Source: a virus. From it: a DNA stretch of 21,002 nucleotides. The position numbers and the translations under genes are program-made. This document shows, one piece after another, positions 1 through 7,079 of the stretch. Every line of letters begins with the position of its first letter. Position 1 is the first letter of the stretch. The stretch covers positions 1 to 21,002 of IMG/VR virus record IMGVR_UViG_3300032223_001931; one strand, 5' to 3'. Below the pieces are notes generated by a model, which saw only the letters and a list, made by a program, of their open reading frames with translations, was not told the origin of the DNA and did no database searches.

Positions 1-431
1 ATACCCTGACTCATCTTGAACCAATCGATGGCAGACTTGATAACAAAGTTTCTGTTATTCAAAGCCTTGATAAATTCTTCAATCATTTTAAGTTTAGTTT
101 CATTCAGAAGAATTTTAGATTTAAGTTCAATCACCTTTGGATCGGCTTCAATAAACTTTTCAACATCAGTCTTTAGAAGTGTATAATCCGAAGGCTCTTC
201 ACCCCATGCCTCAAGTTCTTCTTTACTGGCTTTTCCTGTATAGATCTTCCACATACGCAGTTTGAGAACCGCTAGATCGTTCACCTGCTTACCAAGAACC
301 AATTTAATGTCTGCAAGGATATTAAGATACTTGCCATGCAATTGAGGTGTTCTAGTAGCCTCTTTACCTAGTTCAGTATCATCTAATTGAGAGTCTTTGC
401 TAATATGTGCCTTTAAGTCTTCTAGATTCAT
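1..431 (-). CDS. uvsY: UvsY recombination mediator, 3' end cut by window edge
   Basis: In T4, UvsY loads the UvsX recombinase onto ssDNA covered by gp32 during recombination-dependent replication. Reading the minus strand from the ATG at 431-429 gives an open frame of 143 codons to the window edge, so perhaps only the last few residues are missing (T4 UvsY has 137). It opens MNLEDLKAHISKDSQLDDTE, close to the T4 start MRLEDLQEELKKD, stays helical and highly charged, and ends FVIKSAIDWF, matching T4 FAIKHI. There is no signal peptide or membrane segment. The gene is divergent from the glycan cluster and has its own promoter, whose -10 lies 7 bases before the ATG with no Shine-Dalgarno sequence. 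The identification rests on pattern memory of T4 UvsY, not on a search. Confidence 0.88.
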   Translation of the reverse strand, partial: MNLEDLKAHISKDSQLDDTELGKEATRTPQLHGKYLNILADIKLVLGKQVNDLAVLKLRMWKIYTGKASKEELEAWGEEPSDYTLLKTDVEKFIEADPKVIELKSKILLNETKLKMIEEFIKALNNRNFVIKSAIDWFKMSQG

Positions 432-438
432 TTGTTTT

Positions 439-466
439 ATTATGAAACCGGGTGTTAAAAAGTCAA
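439..466 (-). promoter_or_regulatory. Sigma70-like promoter of uvsY
   Basis: On the minus strand the -35 is TTGACT (466-461), the spacer is 16 bp, and the -10 is CATAAT (444-439). Seven bases separate the -10 from the uvsY ATG. Transcription would normally start about 7 bases past the -10, that is at or one base before the A of the ATG, so the message should be leaderless or nearly so. The geometry matches the promoters of gene 55 and of the small gene at 13803. Confidence 0.7.
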
Positions 467-474
467 CTAAATAC

Positions 475-502
475 TTGACAAATCGTTTGTATAATTTATA
501 CT
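475..502 (+). promoter_or_regulatory. Sigma70-like promoter of the glycan cluster
   Basis: A perfect -35 TTGACA (475-480) is followed by a 16-bp spacer and the -10 TATACT (497-502). The expected start near 509 leaves a leader of about nine bases that contains GAGG (509-512), five bases before the ATG at 518. It lies back to back with the uvsY promoter: eight bases separate the two -35 hexamers. An alternative TATAAT at 490-495 is only 9 bp from the -35 and unlikely to be the -10. Confidence 0.72.
478..501. promoter_or_regulatory. Two abutting palindromes inside the promoter (possible operator)
   Basis: ACAAA-TCG-TTTGT (478-490) and GTATAA-T-TTATAC (489-501) are perfect inverted repeats that share two bases and cover the end of the -35, the spacer and most of the -10. 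The gene 55 promoter carries a comparable dyad at the same place, ACAATT-5-AATTGT (10117-10133). Such positioning would suit a repressor, but AT-rich DNA makes short palindromes by chance. No binding protein is known to me. Confidence 0.3.
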
Positions 503-517
503 TGTTGCGAGGTCTTT

Positions 518-1156
518 ATGAAGATTGATTTACGTGATATTCCGGTTGTTTGGATTAATTTAGATTCAGCTACAAAAAACGCCGAAACAATGAAAATAAG
601 ATTTGAAAGATATGGGTTTAAAAATACTCATAGAAAATCAGGTCTTGTCATTCCACCTCCAAAAAATACACCACAATCAATTGCTCACTTTAGAGGTTGT
701 GGACAATCCCATATAGATATTTTGGATAACGAGCAGTATTCTACTCCACTTCTTGTTTTAGAAGATGATATTGAGTTTGCAGATAATTTTAATCCAGTTA
801 TAGAAATTCCAGATGATAGTGATGGCATATATTTGGGCATATCATCTGGAAATGTATATTATCAATCAAAAAGACATGATCCAAATTATTTAAGAATTGG
901 TGGAATACTTGCAGCCCACGCAATTCTTTATGTGACTCCAAGATTTAGACAAGCAATGTCTGAAGTTGGTAAGCACTGTCTTTATAATTTAAACCAACCG
1001 TGGGATGTTGGTACAGCGGGGATACAGCATCATTTTAAAGTTTATACTCCAAATACTCCTCTGATATATCAGTCTGATGATAGAGAGAGCTCAAATAAGT
1101 GGCAAAGACTAACTGACCAAGCTTTACAAGATAAAAATTCAACATTTATATCATGA
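518..1156 (+). CDS. GT25-like glycosyltransferase
   Basis: This 212-residue protein resembles family GT25, whose members add sugars to LPS in bacteria and galactose to collagen hydroxylysine in animals. The N-terminal strand (VVWINLDSATKNAETM, residues 10-25) is the usual start of the fold, CGQSHIDIL (61-69) fits the conserved Ser-His segment, and LEDDIEF (81-87) carries the acidic nucleotide-sugar/metal motif. There is no signal peptide, so a cytoplasmic enzyme is expected. It is the first gene of the glycan cluster, with GAGG five bases before the ATG. Its stop overlaps the next start as ATGA. The acceptor and sugar are unknown. It is at the short end for a GT25 catalytic domain. Confidence 0.72.
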   Translation: MKIDLRDIPVVWINLDSATKNAETMKIRFERYGFKNTHRKSGLVIPPPKNTPQSIAHFRGCGQSHIDILDNEQYSTPLLVLEDDIEFADNFNPVIEIPDDSDGIYLGISSGNVYYQSKRHDPNYLRIGGILAAHAILYVTPRFRQAMSEVGKHCLYNLNQPWDVGTAGIQHHFKVYTPNTPLIYQSDDRESSNKWQRLTDQALQDKNSTFIS

Positions 1157-1941
1157 TTACATTTAGCAATTTAGGTGCATATGGTCGTATGGGAAATCAA
1201 ATGTTCCAATACGCCACATTGTATTCGATAGCAAAGACTAAAAAATACGATTTTGGTATTCCTTTTAAATTAAAGACCAATAATCCATATTTTAATATGT
1301 GTTTGGATCAAGCCTTTCCAAATTTATCTGCAAAAGATTGTACTGGTATCCAACCAGCAAGACAAGCAAGAGAAAAAGTATTTACATACAATGCTGGAAT
1401 ATTTGGAATTCTTGATAATACAGATATTGTTGGTTATTTTCAAAGTGAAAAATATTTTAAAGATTATCGTGAAGATCTTTTAAAAGAATTTCAATTTAAA
1501 GAAGAAATAAAACAAAAAGCATCTGATATAAGAAATATTTCAAATAAAAAAGCAATTTCAGTTCATATAAGACTTGGAGATTATGAAAATCTCCAAGGAA
1601 AACATCCAATTTGTTCTGTTGAATATTACATTGAAGCGTTTAAACGATTGCCAGATGATTGTTTTGTTTATATTTTTAGTGATGATACAAAAAAAGCATT
1701 TGAGATATTTAAATTTTTAAATAAATCTTTTTTAATGCCAGAAACAAAAGATCAATTTGTTGATATGTGTTTGATGACTATGTGCGATTATCATATTATT
1801 GCAAACAGTTCTTTTAGTTGGTGGGGAGCATGGTTGAGTAATAGTAAACAAGTAATAGCACCATCAGAATGGTTTGGAACAGATCCATCAATGCCAAAAA
1901 ATTGGTCTGATATCTATTGTAAGGACTGGAAAGTAATATGA
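1153..1941 (+). CDS. GT11-like fucosyltransferase
   Basis: Residues 11-21 (GRMGNQMFQYA), HIRLGDY (138-144), FSDD (175-178) and NSSFSWWGAWL (218-228) are the motifs of family GT11, which includes bacterial alpha-1,2-fucosyltransferases using GDP-fucose. The classical HxRRxDY motif here reads HIRLGDY, with leucine at the second arginine, as in many divergent members. At 262 residues it is slightly shorter than typical enzymes of around 280-300. It is soluble, with no membrane segment. It overlaps both neighbours by four bases (ATGA), so translation is probably coupled. The fold family is well supported; fucose specificity is an inference. No GDP-fucose synthesis genes lie in the window, so the donor would come from the host or from elsewhere in the phage. 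Confidence 0.82.
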   Translation: MITFSNLGAYGRMGNQMFQYATLYSIAKTKKYDFGIPFKLKTNNPYFNMCLDQAFPNLSAKDCTGIQPARQAREKVFTYNAGIFGILDNTDIVGYFQSEKYFKDYREDLLKEFQFKEEIKQKASDIRNISNKKAISVHIRLGDYENLQGKHPICSVEYYIEAFKRLPDDCFVYIFSDDTKKAFEIFKFLNKSFLMPETKDQFVDMCLMTMCDYHIIANSSFSWWGAWLSNSKQVIAPSEWFGTDPSMPKNWSDIYCKDWKVI

Positions 1942-2756
1942 ATAATTTGCATATTTTTACAAATGCTTTTACTGGTGGGTCTTGTTTAAATAGTCCACCA
2001 AAAACATTTAAATGGATTTTTAATGAATATCCAAAAAACAATTCTCCGGTTGTTTATTTTGATGATGCTATTTTTAGATATATGAATGATGGATATAGTG
2101 GTCCAAAATATGGATGGCTTGGAGAATCATCAGAAATTATTGCAAATCTTATAATGGGAGTAACTTCAAATAAAGAAGTTTTAAAATTAAGATATAAAAA
2201 CATATTCACAAACGATAAAAGAATTATTAATATAGATCCAGAGTTTTTTAAATATAATCCACCAGCATCTAATATGCCATGGATCAAATCACCAGATCTA
2301 TATGAAAAAACAAAATTGTGTTCATATATAACAAGTTTCAAACAATTTACAAGCGGCCATATAAAAAGAATGGAATTGTTTGAAAAACTTAAAAACAACC
2401 CAACTTTTAAAGATCACATTTTTGGTAGAGATTATAAATTTATCAAAGATAAAATAGATGGATTAAAAGACTATATGTTCTCTATTGTTGTTGAGAATAG
2501 CATTTATCCAAAGTATTATACTGAAAAGATAACAGACTGTTTTGCCACAGGAACTATACCTATATATTATGGTGATAGGTCTATATGTGAGGATTTTGAT
2601 ATGAATGGTATTATTTTTATTGATGATCTTGAATCATTTGATTTACTTCATCCCGATTTATATTATTCAAGACTTCAATTTATACAATCTAATTTTGAAA
2701 AAGTAAATGCACTTAAAACTGCAGATGATTATATCTATAAGAGCATATATGGTTAA
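1938..2756 (+). CDS. GT10-like fucosyltransferase (first of a tandem pair)
   Basis: The C-terminal half of this 272-residue protein has the family GT10 signature: MFSIVVENS (180-188), YYTEKITDCFATGTIPIYYG (193-212), the donor-binding region of alpha-1,3-fucosyltransferases. Upstream, SYITSFKQFTSGHIKRMELF (129-148) matches the family pattern in which a Ser/Lys segment precedes an arginine-containing helix and then a predicted GR-D strand (163-165). The N-terminal acceptor domain is divergent. The gene starts inside the previous stop (ATGA) and overlaps the next by eight bases. The following gene is also GT10-like but only distantly similar, so the pair probably uses the same donor on different acceptors. 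The family call is firm; the linkage is unknown. Confidence 0.8.
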   Translation: MNNLHIFTNAFTGGSCLNSPPKTFKWIFNEYPKNNSPVVYFDDAIFRYMNDGYSGPKYGWLGESSEIIANLIMGVTSNKEVLKLRYKNIFTNDKRIINIDPEFFKYNPPASNMPWIKSPDLYEKTKLCSYITSFKQFTSGHIKRMELFEKLKNNPTFKDHIFGRDYKFIKDKIDGLKDYMFSIVVENSIYPKYYTEKITDCFATGTIPIYYGDRSICEDFDMNGIIFIDDLESFDLLHPDLYYSRLQFIQSNFEKVNALKTADDYIYKSIYG

Positions 2757-3615
2757 TTTAAGTATTCATAATTTTTGGCCAGATTTTAATTACAATGAGA
2801 ACATTTTTATCTCTATGTTAAAAGATATCTATGGAGATGAATTGGTTGTAACAAATAATGTAAATGATTGTAATCTTTGTTTAGTTGCCGAAAACTATGT
2901 TCCAAAAGAAATAGATAGATCAAAAACAAAAATTTTAACTTTTATGGCTGAACCAAAACCAGTTCAGTATCATGATGGAGATTATCATTTATCATTTGAT
3001 CCCGATAGAGCAGATTTAAAAAATATTAGAATGCCATTGTGGTACATTTATATAAATTTTTATAATCTTCAAAATCAATGTAATCCAATTCCTGCAGTCA
3101 CAGTAAATGAAATAGATAACAATAAATGGTCACAAACAGAAAAAGATAAATTTTGTGTTGCGCCATTTTCGGCAATTCATCAAAATAGAATAGATTTTTT
3201 TAATACGTTGAATACGTATAAACCTACATTTGGTTTCGGTCTACCATTTGGAAATGGAGATCATGACAGAAATCAATTGAGAAAATATGATGCCATTTGT
3301 ACATTTAAATTTGCAATGGCATTTGAAAATACATATAAAACGGGATATGTAACTGAAAAGTTTTTACAAGCAAAAACTGCAGGGTGCATTCCAATTTACT
3401 GGGGTGATTCATATGTATTGAGTGATTTTAATCCCGAATCATTTATATATGTTAATAATTTTAAGTCATTTGAAGAATGTTTGGAATATGTAAAATACGT
3501 AGATTCAAATGAAGATGTATATACAAAAATAAAAAATGCTCCCATGTTTAAATATGATATTTTAAAATCATTTGAAAATATCAAAACTTCTTTAAAAAAT
3601 ACCATATCTCTATGA
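2749..3615 (+). CDS. GT10-like fucosyltransferase (second of a tandem pair)
   Basis: From the ATG at 2749 this gives 288 residues. The GT10 core is clear: FKFAMAFENT (186-195), GYVTEKFLQAKTAGCIPIYW (199-218) and the following GD. An upstream ATG at 2707 would add 14 residues that lie wholly within the preceding gene and look unrelated to the family, so I prefer 2749, which starts the natural MVNLSIHNFW strand and overlaps the previous stop by eight bases. FMAEPKPVQYHDGDYHLSFD (65-84) fits the acceptor-domain region where GT10 enzymes have an E-P/N motif. Cytoplasmic, no membrane segment. The donor is probably GDP-fucose or a related deoxysugar (inference). Confidence 0.82.
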   Translation: MVNLSIHNFWPDFNYNENIFISMLKDIYGDELVVTNNVNDCNLCLVAENYVPKEIDRSKTKILTFMAEPKPVQYHDGDYHLSFDPDRADLKNIRMPLWYIYINFYNLQNQCNPIPAVTVNEIDNNKWSQTEKDKFCVAPFSAIHQNRIDFFNTLNTYKPTFGFGLPFGNGDHDRNQLRKYDAICTFKFAMAFENTYKTGYVTEKFLQAKTAGCIPIYWGDSYVLSDFNPESFIYVNNFKSFEECLEYVKYVDSNEDVYTKIKNAPMFKYDILKSFENIKTSLKNTISL

Positions 3616-4400
3616 AAATTAAAGTTATAAGTTTAGCTACGGCAGTAGAAAGACAACAAAAAATTAAACAAAATTTTGATGCCAAAAATATGGCATATGA
3701 ATTAGTCGAAGGTGTATCTATTAATGATATTAAGTTTGATAAGTCAAATTGCACATATAATTTTGATAATACAAATTTTTTAATAAACAAAGATAACTTA
3801 TTAAAGTACACCAATAGACTATGGGTTAGGTTTGGTGAGATGGCTGCTTTAATGGCTCACTATAGGCTCTGGAAAGCCTTACAGGATGATCTTGATGAGG
3901 AAGTATATCTTATATGCGAAGATGATTGTCTCCCTGCCGAGGGCTTTAAAATCGATCTATTGACCCAGTTTGATTACTCAAAAATTGATTTTCTTTATTT
4001 ACAAGCAATAACAGCTCACCATCAAAATAAACAAAATTTAATAGATTCTTTGCCATTTGTATCAAATGATTCTAATTTAAAATTGATAGATAGATTTAAA
4101 AATTATGTATGTGAAGGATTGGCAGCATATTGTATTACAAAAAAAGGTGCCAAAAAGCTTTGTGAATATATTGAATGTAATGGTTATGATGGTCCTGTTG
4201 ACAATATTATTACAAGACTTAAAAATTTTGATTGCATGTGTCCATCAAATTTAAATGATTACTTTTATTTGGATGACACGGCATCTTATTCTTATACACA
4301 TAGTGGTGATTTTTTTAACAAGTATGATTTAAATGGAATAGAATTACAATCTAAACAAAAATTAAACTTTATAACACAACATGCCAGCCTCATTTTATAA
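3612..4400 (+). CDS. GT25-like glycosyltransferase (LPS-type)
   Basis: This 262-residue protein is a second GT25-like enzyme. VISLATAVERQQKIKQNF (5-22) is the typical N-terminal strand and helix with the conserved arginine, RFGEMAALMAHYRLWKAL (74-91) matches the GE-x-G/A-x3-SH-x3-W block, and ICEDDCLP (101-108) is the acidic motif. EGLAAYCITKKGAKKL, in the C-terminal half, fits the family's G-x-AY-x-hydrophobic segment. It is more canonical than the GT25-like gene at 518 and not a close copy of it. Its start overlaps the preceding stop (ATGA) and its tail overlaps the next gene by 20 bases. Sugar and acceptor are not shown by the sequence. Confidence 0.82.
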   Translation: MKIKVISLATAVERQQKIKQNFDAKNMAYELVEGVSINDIKFDKSNCTYNFDNTNFLINKDNLLKYTNRLWVRFGEMAALMAHYRLWKALQDDLDEEVYLICEDDCLPAEGFKIDLLTQFDYSKIDFLYLQAITAHHQNKQNLIDSLPFVSNDSNLKLIDRFKNYVCEGLAAYCITKKGAKKLCEYIECNGYDGPVDNIITRLKNFDCMCPSNLNDYFYLDDTASYSYTHSGDFFNKYDLNGIELQSKQKLNFITQHASLIL

Positions 4401-5223
4401 TACCGGACATTATGGCGATATTTTTGTAAGTAGATCTTTCATAAAAGACATAATACAAAAAAAACCAGATAATTATTGTTATATACACAATTACAAAAAA
4501 AATTATTTGTTTAATGATATTGATATTAGAGAATTAAACAGAACAGAAATTGAAGCAATTAGATTAATTGTAAAAAATGAATATTGCTTCTATACATGGT
4601 ACGCTGCTCATGAACACAAGTATTTTAAAGATACTGGTTGTACGATACAAACATTATACAAATTATTTAAAGATGTTTATGATGCTTTAGGGATTCAAAT
4701 AGATTCAATTGAAAACTATATACCTGCAGTAAATTTTGAAAAATATAATCTAACAAATTATACAAGAAATAAAAATACAGTTTTAGTCTGTACGAATGTT
4801 CCATTATCAGGACAATCTTCTGAAAATAGTATGGATTATCTTGTAAACAGATTAGCCGAAAGATTTCCAGAAAAATTATTTCTAATAACAAATAGAATCA
4901 ATGGAATAAAAGAAAAAGAAAATGTTTTTTATACTGAAAATATTTTAAAAGAAAATAATTTAATAGAGTTGTCTTGGTTGAGTAAACAGTGTTCTTCAAT
5001 TATTGGTAGATCATCAGGTCCATATACATTTTCTTTATTAAAAGAAAATTTAGATGATGGTGTCAATTACTTTGAAATAGTTTATAGCTATCCTATTGGA
5101 GATTTTACATTATCTAATTTTGGATTATCCCAGATTGGATATAATAATTTTCATAATATATGTGCTCGTTCATCGTGGGATGATATTTATGATTTTATTG
5201 CAGATAGACATGATAAATTATAA
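4381..5223 (+). CDS. Probable GT-B fold glycosyltransferase of unknown family
   Basis: I do not recognise a firm family for this 280-residue protein. It begins with a glycine-containing turn, NTGHYGDIFVSRSFIKDI (7-24), like the first loop of heptosyltransferase-type (GT9) proteins. Near the C-terminus SSIIGRSSGPYTFS has the shape of the GT9 donor-site segment (I-G-x-x-S-G-P). The segment NTVLVCTNVPLSGQSSENS in the middle is where GT-B proteins start their second Rossmann domain. Setting within a glycosyltransferase array supports the idea. The start has no Shine-Dalgarno sequence and lies 20 bases inside the previous gene, so translation is probably coupled. It could instead be a non-catalytic relative. 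Confidence 0.5.
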   Translation: MPASFYNTGHYGDIFVSRSFIKDIIQKKPDNYCYIHNYKKNYLFNDIDIRELNRTEIEAIRLIVKNEYCFYTWYAAHEHKYFKDTGCTIQTLYKLFKDVYDALGIQIDSIENYIPAVNFEKYNLTNYTRNKNTVLVCTNVPLSGQSSENSMDYLVNRLAERFPEKLFLITNRINGIKEKENVFYTENILKENNLIELSWLSKQCSSIIGRSSGPYTFSLLKENLDDGVNYFEIVYSYPIGDFTLSNFGLSQIGYNNFHNICARSSWDDIYDFIADRHDKL

Positions 5224-5626
5224 AGAATATATAAAAGAAAATGATATAAGTTACTTACTTGATTTAAGTAGTAATGGAATAAAATTTTTTAAATACTTTA
5301 ATAAGAGACCATTAAGTACAGTCCTTGATCATAAATATAATGTAATGTATTATTTTAATGAAGAGCCAGTAGGTTATGGTCATTTAGATCATGATTCTGA
5401 TAAACTGTGGTTAGGTATTCTTGTATCAGATCATCATACTGGTAAAGGCTATGGCAAATTAATAATGACAAATTTAATAAAGGCATATAAAAATATGTCA
5501 TATGATTGTTTATATCTTACTGTAGATAAAACAAATGTAGGTGCTCAAAAATTATATGAATCATTTAACTTTGAAGTAAATGATATATATGATGATTATT
5601 ACGAATATGTATTAAGAAAGGAATGA
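5210..5626 (+). CDS. GNAT-family N-acetyltransferase
   Basis: From the ATG at 5210 this gives 138 residues of a GNAT enzyme, which transfers an acetyl group from acetyl-CoA to an amine. The central strand LWLGILVSDHHTGKGYGKLI holds motif A, with the pyrophosphate-binding G-K-G-Y-G loop. It is followed by a helix and LTVDKTNVGAQKLYESFNFE, the usual motif B with N and A-x-x-L-Y-x-x-x-F. The frame stays open upstream to an ATG at 5096, but those 38 residues overlap the previous gene and are not GNAT-like; the 5210 start overlaps by 14 bases and fits the fold. With the DegT aminotransferase close by, N-acetylation of an amino sugar is a reasonable inference. The substrate is unproven. Confidence 0.85.
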   Translation: MINYKEYIKENDISYLLDLSSNGIKFFKYFNKRPLSTVLDHKYNVMYYFNEEPVGYGHLDHDSDKLWLGILVSDHHTGKGYGKLIMTNLIKAYKNMSYDCLYLTVDKTNVGAQKLYESFNFEVNDIYDDYYEYVLRKE

Positions 5627-5627
5627 T

Positions 5628-5936
5628 ATGGCTGATACTTTAGGTGGTCTTATAGACAAAATAATAACTGTTGATATGAAAATGTGGAATAATCAAGAAC
5701 TTTTGTATGAGATCAGAAGAATGACTTTTGATGAATATAAAGCAAAATATTTTCAATCAGAATCCGGTGCAGAAGAATTGTGGAAATGTTTAAAGAAAGC
5801 TTGTGATTTAAACGTTCAAAGAAATCAATTGATTGATGAAATTGATGAAAAAATTATTGAAATGATTGATTCCAATAAAAATGGTGATGATTTAGATTCG
5901 GGTAAGTTTATTCAAAGAAAATATAAGACGTATTAA
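5628..5936 (+). CDS. Small helical protein in the glycan cluster
   Basis: This 102-residue, acidic, helical protein has no signal peptide or membrane segment. It starts MADTLGGLIDKIITVDMKMW and later has LNVQRNQLIDEIDEKIIEMI. That layout (L-x-x-L-I-D-K-x-x-I-x-x-x-K-x-W, then N-x-x-R-N-x-L-I-x-x-I-D) resembles short proteins I recall beside sugar-transfer genes in phages and Bacteroidetes, including the DUF4254 type, but I cannot place it firmly. AAGGA eight bases upstream of the ATG and a one-base gap after the GNAT gene support expression. It may be a partner or chaperone of a neighbouring transferase (inference only). No catalytic motif is visible. Confidence 0.6.
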   Translation: MADTLGGLIDKIITVDMKMWNNQELLYEIRRMTFDEYKAKYFQSESGAEELWKCLKKACDLNVQRNQLIDEIDEKIIEMIDSNKNGDDLDSGKFIQRKYKTY

Positions 5937-5941
5937 TTGGT

Positions 5942-7039
5942 ATGATTCCAATATATAAACCATTTTTACCAGAACAATCATTAAACCATTCTATCGATGC
6001 AATTAAAAGTGGTTGGATATCATCGTTAGGAAATTACAAAAATTTAGCATCAAATAAACTTTGTAATATTTTAAAATCAAATGATGCACTATTGTTAGCC
6101 AATGGTACCGTGGCAAGTCACCTTTTAATAAAAGCTTTACAGTACAAATACCCAAACATTAAAAAAATTGTTGTTCCAAATAATGTTTATGTAACTGCTT
6201 GGAATATTTTATTTTATGATCAGAATGATTATGAAATAATAACTGTAGATGCAAATTTAAAAACATGGAATGCCGATTATGAAACTTTGAATATATCAGA
6301 AACTGAATCTGATATTGCATTTTTAATAGTACACAATATGGGAAATATCGTGAATGTACCAGCATTAAAAAGAAAATATAAGAATGCAGTTTTTATTGAA
6401 GACAATTGTGAGGGTATTTTTGGTGAATATGAAGGTATTCCTTCTGGAACAGAATCTTTGTGTTCTTCATTATCATTTTTTGGAAATAAAAATATAACTA
6501 CGGGCGAAGGCGGCGCGTTACTTACAAATGATAAAAATTTATATGATTATCTGAACAAAGTACATGGTCAGGGGCAGACAGAAACCAGATTCATACATGA
6601 CATCTTGGGATACAATTATAGAATGACCAATGTACATGCAGCTCTTTTACTTGGCCAGCTAGAATTGTATGACCAAATCAAAGATAAAAAAGTTAAACTA
6701 TTTGGTAAATACAAATCACTATTAGAGGGTGTATCTGGCTTGCATTGGCAAGAGGAAGAATATGGATGTTCCCATTCTTGTTGGATGTTTGGTGTTCGTA
6801 TAGAAGGCAACAAATCATATAAAGCAAGTAAAGAATACTTTGACTCAAAAGGAATAGAAACAAGACCATTATTTTATCCAATAACACAGCATAAGCATTT
6901 ATCACATATTAAATCAGTTACAAAAAATGCTGAATTATTAAATAATGAATGTATAATTTTACCAAGTTATCCTGAATTAACAGATTTAGAGATAGAATAT
7001 ATAACTGATATTGTAAAAAAATATAAAAAACAAACATAA
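5942..7039 (+). CDS. DegT/DnrJ/EryC1-type sugar aminotransferase
   Basis: A PLP-dependent aminotransferase of 365 residues, the usual length for the family, which converts keto-sugar nucleotides to amino sugars. Visible marks: MIPIYKPFLPEQ (1-12) with SGWISSLGNY (23-32), the substrate-end pattern; LLANGTVASHLL (51-62), the cofactor phosphate site; FIEDNCEG (151-158), in which D154 should contact the pyridine nitrogen; and SFFGNKNITTGEGGAL (178-193), in which K183 is the expected Schiff-base lysine. GYNYRMTNVHAALLLGQL matches the conserved R-M-x-x-x-x-A-A segment. It lies five bases downstream of the small helical gene and two genes after the GNAT gene, so an N-acetylated amino sugar is a plausible product. 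It lacks dedicated dehydratase or nucleotidyltransferase partners here, so the keto-sugar must come from elsewhere. Confidence 0.92.
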   Translation: MIPIYKPFLPEQSLNHSIDAIKSGWISSLGNYKNLASNKLCNILKSNDALLLANGTVASHLLIKALQYKYPNIKKIVVPNNVYVTAWNILFYDQNDYEIITVDANLKTWNADYETLNISETESDIAFLIVHNMGNIVNVPALKRKYKNAVFIEDNCEGIFGEYEGIPSGTESLCSSLSFFGNKNITTGEGGALLTNDKNLYDYLNKVHGQGQTETRFIHDILGYNYRMTNVHAALLLGQLELYDQIKDKKVKLFGKYKSLLEGVSGLHWQEEEYGCSHSCWMFGVRIEGNKSYKASKEYFDSKGIETRPLFYPITQHKHLSHIKSVTKNAELLNNECIILPSYPELTDLEIEYITDIVKKYKKQT

Positions 7040-7044
7040 TATGT

Positions 7045-7052
7045 TATAAATA
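7045..7052 (+). promoter_or_regulatory. T4-type late promoter
   Basis: TATAAATA is a perfect match to the T4 late promoter, recognised by RNA polymerase carrying gp55. It is the only exact copy on the plus strand lying in a gene gap, 52 bases before the ATG of the DUF5672-type gene. Since gene 55 itself is in the window, use of this element is credible. It would place the last four glycan genes under late control, while the earlier nine depend on the promoter at 475. Confidence 0.65.
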
Positions 7053-7079
7053 ATTTGTATTTTGTAAGTTATGCGTTAT

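Noticed and set aside
2707-2748. Longer N-terminus for the second GT10-like gene (ATG at 2707).
   Set aside because: The 14 extra residues lie inside the preceding gene and do not look like the family; the ATG at 2749 gives a natural first strand and a short overlap.
4199-4226. TTGACA with an AT-rich hexamer downstream, inside the second GT25-like gene.
   Set aside because: The -10 candidate (TAAAAA) is poor and there is no gene start nearby that needs it.
5096-5209. Longer N-terminus for the GNAT gene, rich in Ile/Leu and resembling a membrane segment.
   Set aside because: It is the shadow of the upstream gene in another frame; the GNAT fold starts at the ATG at 5210.
5330-5337. CATAAATA on the plus strand inside the GNAT gene as a late promoter.
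   Set aside because: It is inside coding sequence, far from any following start codon; chance is the simpler reading.
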